The position numbers and the translations under genes were made by a program. A stretch of 64,000 nucleotides of DNA from Crocodylus rhombifer (taxonomy: Eukaryota; Chordata; Crocodylia; Crocodylidae): positions 806,001 to 870,000 of the forward strand of contig JAVSML010024447.1 of NCBI GenBank assembly GCA_038503035.1, in the 5' to 3' direction. The notes beneath the pieces were generated by a model, which was not told where the DNA came from, did no database searches, and was given only the letters and a program-made list of their open reading frames with translations. Below are positions 61,591 through 64,000 of this stretch, one piece after another (the stretch's first letter is position 1; the number at the start of each line of letters is the position of its first letter).

Positions 61591-62145
61591 CCTGTTATGC
61601 TCAGAATGAGGCCTCTCATGTCACCACCTTCCTTTGAAGCAACCTTCAATTTTGGAGTGGTTTTGGACAAGTTTCTAGTGCCAGATTTTCATGCTTTCTT
61701 TCTTTTTTTTGTGTCTGTATAACCTTTGGTGAGCATGTGCAAAGTAGGCTCAATCCACTCGCATTTGGGAAATGAGAGGAGGAATAGGGGATCCTGGTTT
61801 TATGTGAATCCCTGGCAACTCTCTGACTTCATTTCTTTAAATCTGAATTAATTTCAGAAAAAGATCTTCCTTCTGTGTAGTCTGACTCCCCTTACTTCTT
61901 GAATTATCATGCACTGAAGTTATACTCCTATACTTAGTTGTGATGGCTGCTGCTTTTCCTTTCCATGGAGGCCTAATATTAATAGGATACTTGGATCTTG
62001 AGGTATGAGTCAAACTTGCCATTGACCCCAAAGAAAACGGGGCAGTGTCTTTTTGCCTCATTAAGAAAGATCCTGCTCTCCTCTGAAAAAAGAAATCAAA
62101 ATTCCCTCATAAAGAGAACCAAAATCTTCAGTTTTCTGGAACACC

Positions 62146-62148
<3 letters not shown>

Positions 62149-62201
<53 letters not shown>
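62149..62201. repeat. (TG)21(GA)5 microsatellite
   Basis: An uninterrupted TG dinucleotide run (62149-62190) is followed by GA units. It is likely to be length-variable. Confidence 0.95.
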
Positions 62202-62238
62202 CTTGGGATATGTATGCCTGCAAGTGCGTATGTATGTG

Positions 62239-62358
62239 TGTCCTATTCTGCCTAGGAAGCCAGCTGCTGCAATTTGGGATGTGCAGTGTCTGTGTGTGTC
62301 TCTTGTTTTTTTTTTAAAGCTAGAAATTGAGGAAAATGGAAGTGGAAGGGACTTCAGA
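62239..62358 (+). repeat. 120-bp direct repeat, left copy
   Basis: Begins TGTCCTATTCTGCCTAGGAA and ends GGAAGTGGAAGGGACTTCAGA. It is nearly identical to 63367-63485, differing at one T in a homopolymer and an A/G substitution. Confidence 0.93.
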
Positions 62359-62375
62359 GGGCATGTTAGTGGGTG

Positions 62376-63300
62376 TGTGTGTGTGTGTATTAATTGAACA
62401 CAGTGTTTTGATATATTTACAATTTTAAAGTAATGTGGGAGTTTACTAGTGCCTTGATCATTATAATTAAATTCTAAATACCTATACATTTTGGTATTTG
62501 ATTTTGGTTTTTATATCATGGAAAATCAGAGCTCTCCTACCTGCTTTGCTCACCAGAATGTGTGTCCAGCTGTGGCTGTCCCCCTCACTGCTTTGTGGTG
62601 CTGAGCAGTCCTGATATGCTGGTGCCCTGCCCATGCTGTTTCCCCTCACTCAACCCGTGGCCCTGGAGCCCTGCTGGTGCCCCTCACTCCCAACCCACTG
62701 CCCACAGTTCCCCAGCATGCAGGGAAGGGGTTGGGGGCAGGGGTTATGCAGGAATAGGCAATGCCCTAAGTAACATGTTGTGGGGCCATAGGGAGGGCAC
62801 ATGCCAGCTGTGCCTTCATGGCTGCCAAGGTGAGGCACTGCAAAGTTGTGCCTCCCTGCTGCTGATGGGTGGACAGACCATCATCTTAGTAGCCATGGTA
62901 GCGTGGAGTTCCTGGCAATGGTGGCAGCACCAAGCCTCCTTGCCCCGCTCTGCCCTCCCACATGAAGTTGCACCTGCCTGTTGTTAATCCAGCCAGGCTG
63001 CAGTCCTGTAACCTGCTGTACCCCCCTGATATGTGCCTCTCCAAACCTCCATGACGTGTCACCTGTGCTCCCTCATGTCATCTCTGCCCTCATGCATCAT
63101 CTGTGTCCCCCCCAGTAGACATACCTGGAGAGAGCTGCTCTCCGCCATGTTTTTCGGCTGTATTGCTGGTCATAAGCATGTGTGCACATGCACATGATGC
63201 ATGTGCCAGCCTGTAAGGGAAAACCTGCTGTTTCCCACATTTTTCTCCTTTAAAGGGGAAAATCTGCATTTTTCTGCAGGAAAGAGAAATCCTGGATCCC
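62376..63300 (+). repeat. unclassified interspersed repeat, copy B
   Basis: Reverse-complement match to 27838-28862 in ARF4 intron 3. It is AT-rich at the left, GC-rich in the middle, and at the right has TTTCCCACATTTTTCTCCTT next to a TTTAAAGGGGAAAATC block. It lies between the two 120-bp direct repeats. Confidence 0.65.
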
Positions 63301-63366
63301 TGCTCGTTAGCAGGCTCCTTGCAGAAATGAAGAACAGGATTGGCTGGGTTAACAGAGTGTGGCAAC

Positions 63367-63485
63367 TGTCCTATTCTGCCTAGGAAGCCAGCTGCTGCAA
63401 TTTGGGATGTGCAGTGTCTGTGTGTGTCTCTTGTTTTTTTTTAAAGCTAGAAATTAAGGAAAATGGAAGTGGAAGGGACTTCAGA
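63367..63485 (+). repeat. 120-bp direct repeat, right copy
   Basis: Same sequence as 62239-62358 with two differences. The pair bounds a 1.25-kb unit. Confidence 0.93.
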
Positions 63486-63575
63486 AGATTGTTGGGACTG
63501 TGACAATCTTTGTTTTGTATTGCAAAGTAGGAAAATGTGTTTATCTAGGTGAGAACCAGGCCTGTGAACTACTTG

Positions 63576-64000
63576 CATGGAATCACAGAGAAGGAGGCCT
63601 AGAAGCAGGGCTTCATGGGTCATCTAATCCAACCCTTTGCCTGAGGCAGGATCAACCCTATCTAAACCATCCTATACAAACAGTAATCTAAACCTGCCTC
63701 CTGTCAATCCTGATACAGAATAAACCTAACACCCTAATTTGCTACAGGTAAAGCAGGAGAACCATGGCAGCCAATGTTTTGCTTTTATAAAATGTTGTCA
63801 GTATATGCTCAAGAGTTCCTGGATAGAGGGCCACACATCCCTGCTATAAAGGAAGGCAAAACCCCCACTAGTCAATACCAATTTGACCATGGGGTAAAAT
63901 TCCTTTCTGACCTCAGATATGGCAATTGGTCTTACCCTGACCAGCGGAGGTATGAAAGGGATGTTCCATTCACTATATTAGAACCTGCTAATTCAATATC
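63576..64000 (-). mobile_element. CR1-family LINE 3' end, runs off the window
   Basis: Begins (inverted 3' end) GGAATCACAGAGAAGGAGGCC, then GGTCATCTAATCCAACCC. It later contains GACCATGGGGTAAAATTCCT followed by TTCTGACCTCAGATATGGCA, a 3' UTR typical of a CR1 subfamily distinct from the others here. Confidence 0.75.

Noticed and set aside
62061..62489. 142-codon minus-strand frame
   Set aside because: It runs through the TG microsatellite and encodes a Thr-His repeat; not a gene.

Overview
This is a vertebrate genomic window. Its genes are split by GT-AG introns, it has two CpG-rich promoter regions, and most of the remaining sequence is CR1 LINE fragments and short hAT-like DNA transposons. 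The gene order DENND6A > ARF4 > < PDE12 matches human 3p14.3 read in reverse. Heavy, well-preserved CR1 content with many short DNA transposons suggests a crocodilian or turtle. I lean towards crocodilian, but that is inference.

Layout: 1-2148 is a repeat-bearing DENND6A intron. The last eight coding exons of DENND6A lie on + (2149-8814), followed by its 3' UTR to about 10.3-10.65 kb. 10.7-15.9 kb is intergenic: mobile-element debris, a transposon with terminal inverted repeats, a 10-base assembly gap and a CR1 3' end. 15.9-17.0 kb is the CpG-island promoter of ARF4, with ZNF143/THAP11-like and UPRE/Golgi-stress-like motifs. The complete ARF4 gene (six coding exons, 180 aa) lies on + from 16490 to 31835, with its 3' UTR to about 33.04 kb. 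From 33 to 54 kb the interval between the two tail-to-tail genes ARF4 and PDE12 is filled with hAT elements, three CR1 blocks and two hairpin elements. PDE12 (three coding exons, 577 aa) lies on - from 59419 down to 54409. Its CpG island extends to about 60.35 kb and contains a possible divergent first exon. 60.4-64.0 kb is repeats: an interrupted CR1, a microsatellite, a segment flanked by 120-bp direct repeats, and another CR1.

The three host genes do not form a pathway unit. DENND6A is a Rab exchange factor, ARF4 a Golgi GTPase and PDE12 a mitochondrial RNA deadenylase; their linkage is ancestral vertebrate synteny. The most unusual material is in the repeats. It includes a roughly 600-bp imperfect hairpin inside a DENND6A intron, two neighbouring palindromic elements sharing a core, many non-autonomous hAT elements whose 8-bp target-site duplications can be read directly, and a 120-bp direct-repeat-bounded unit. 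No RNA gene, CRISPR array or endogenous retrovirus was recognised.
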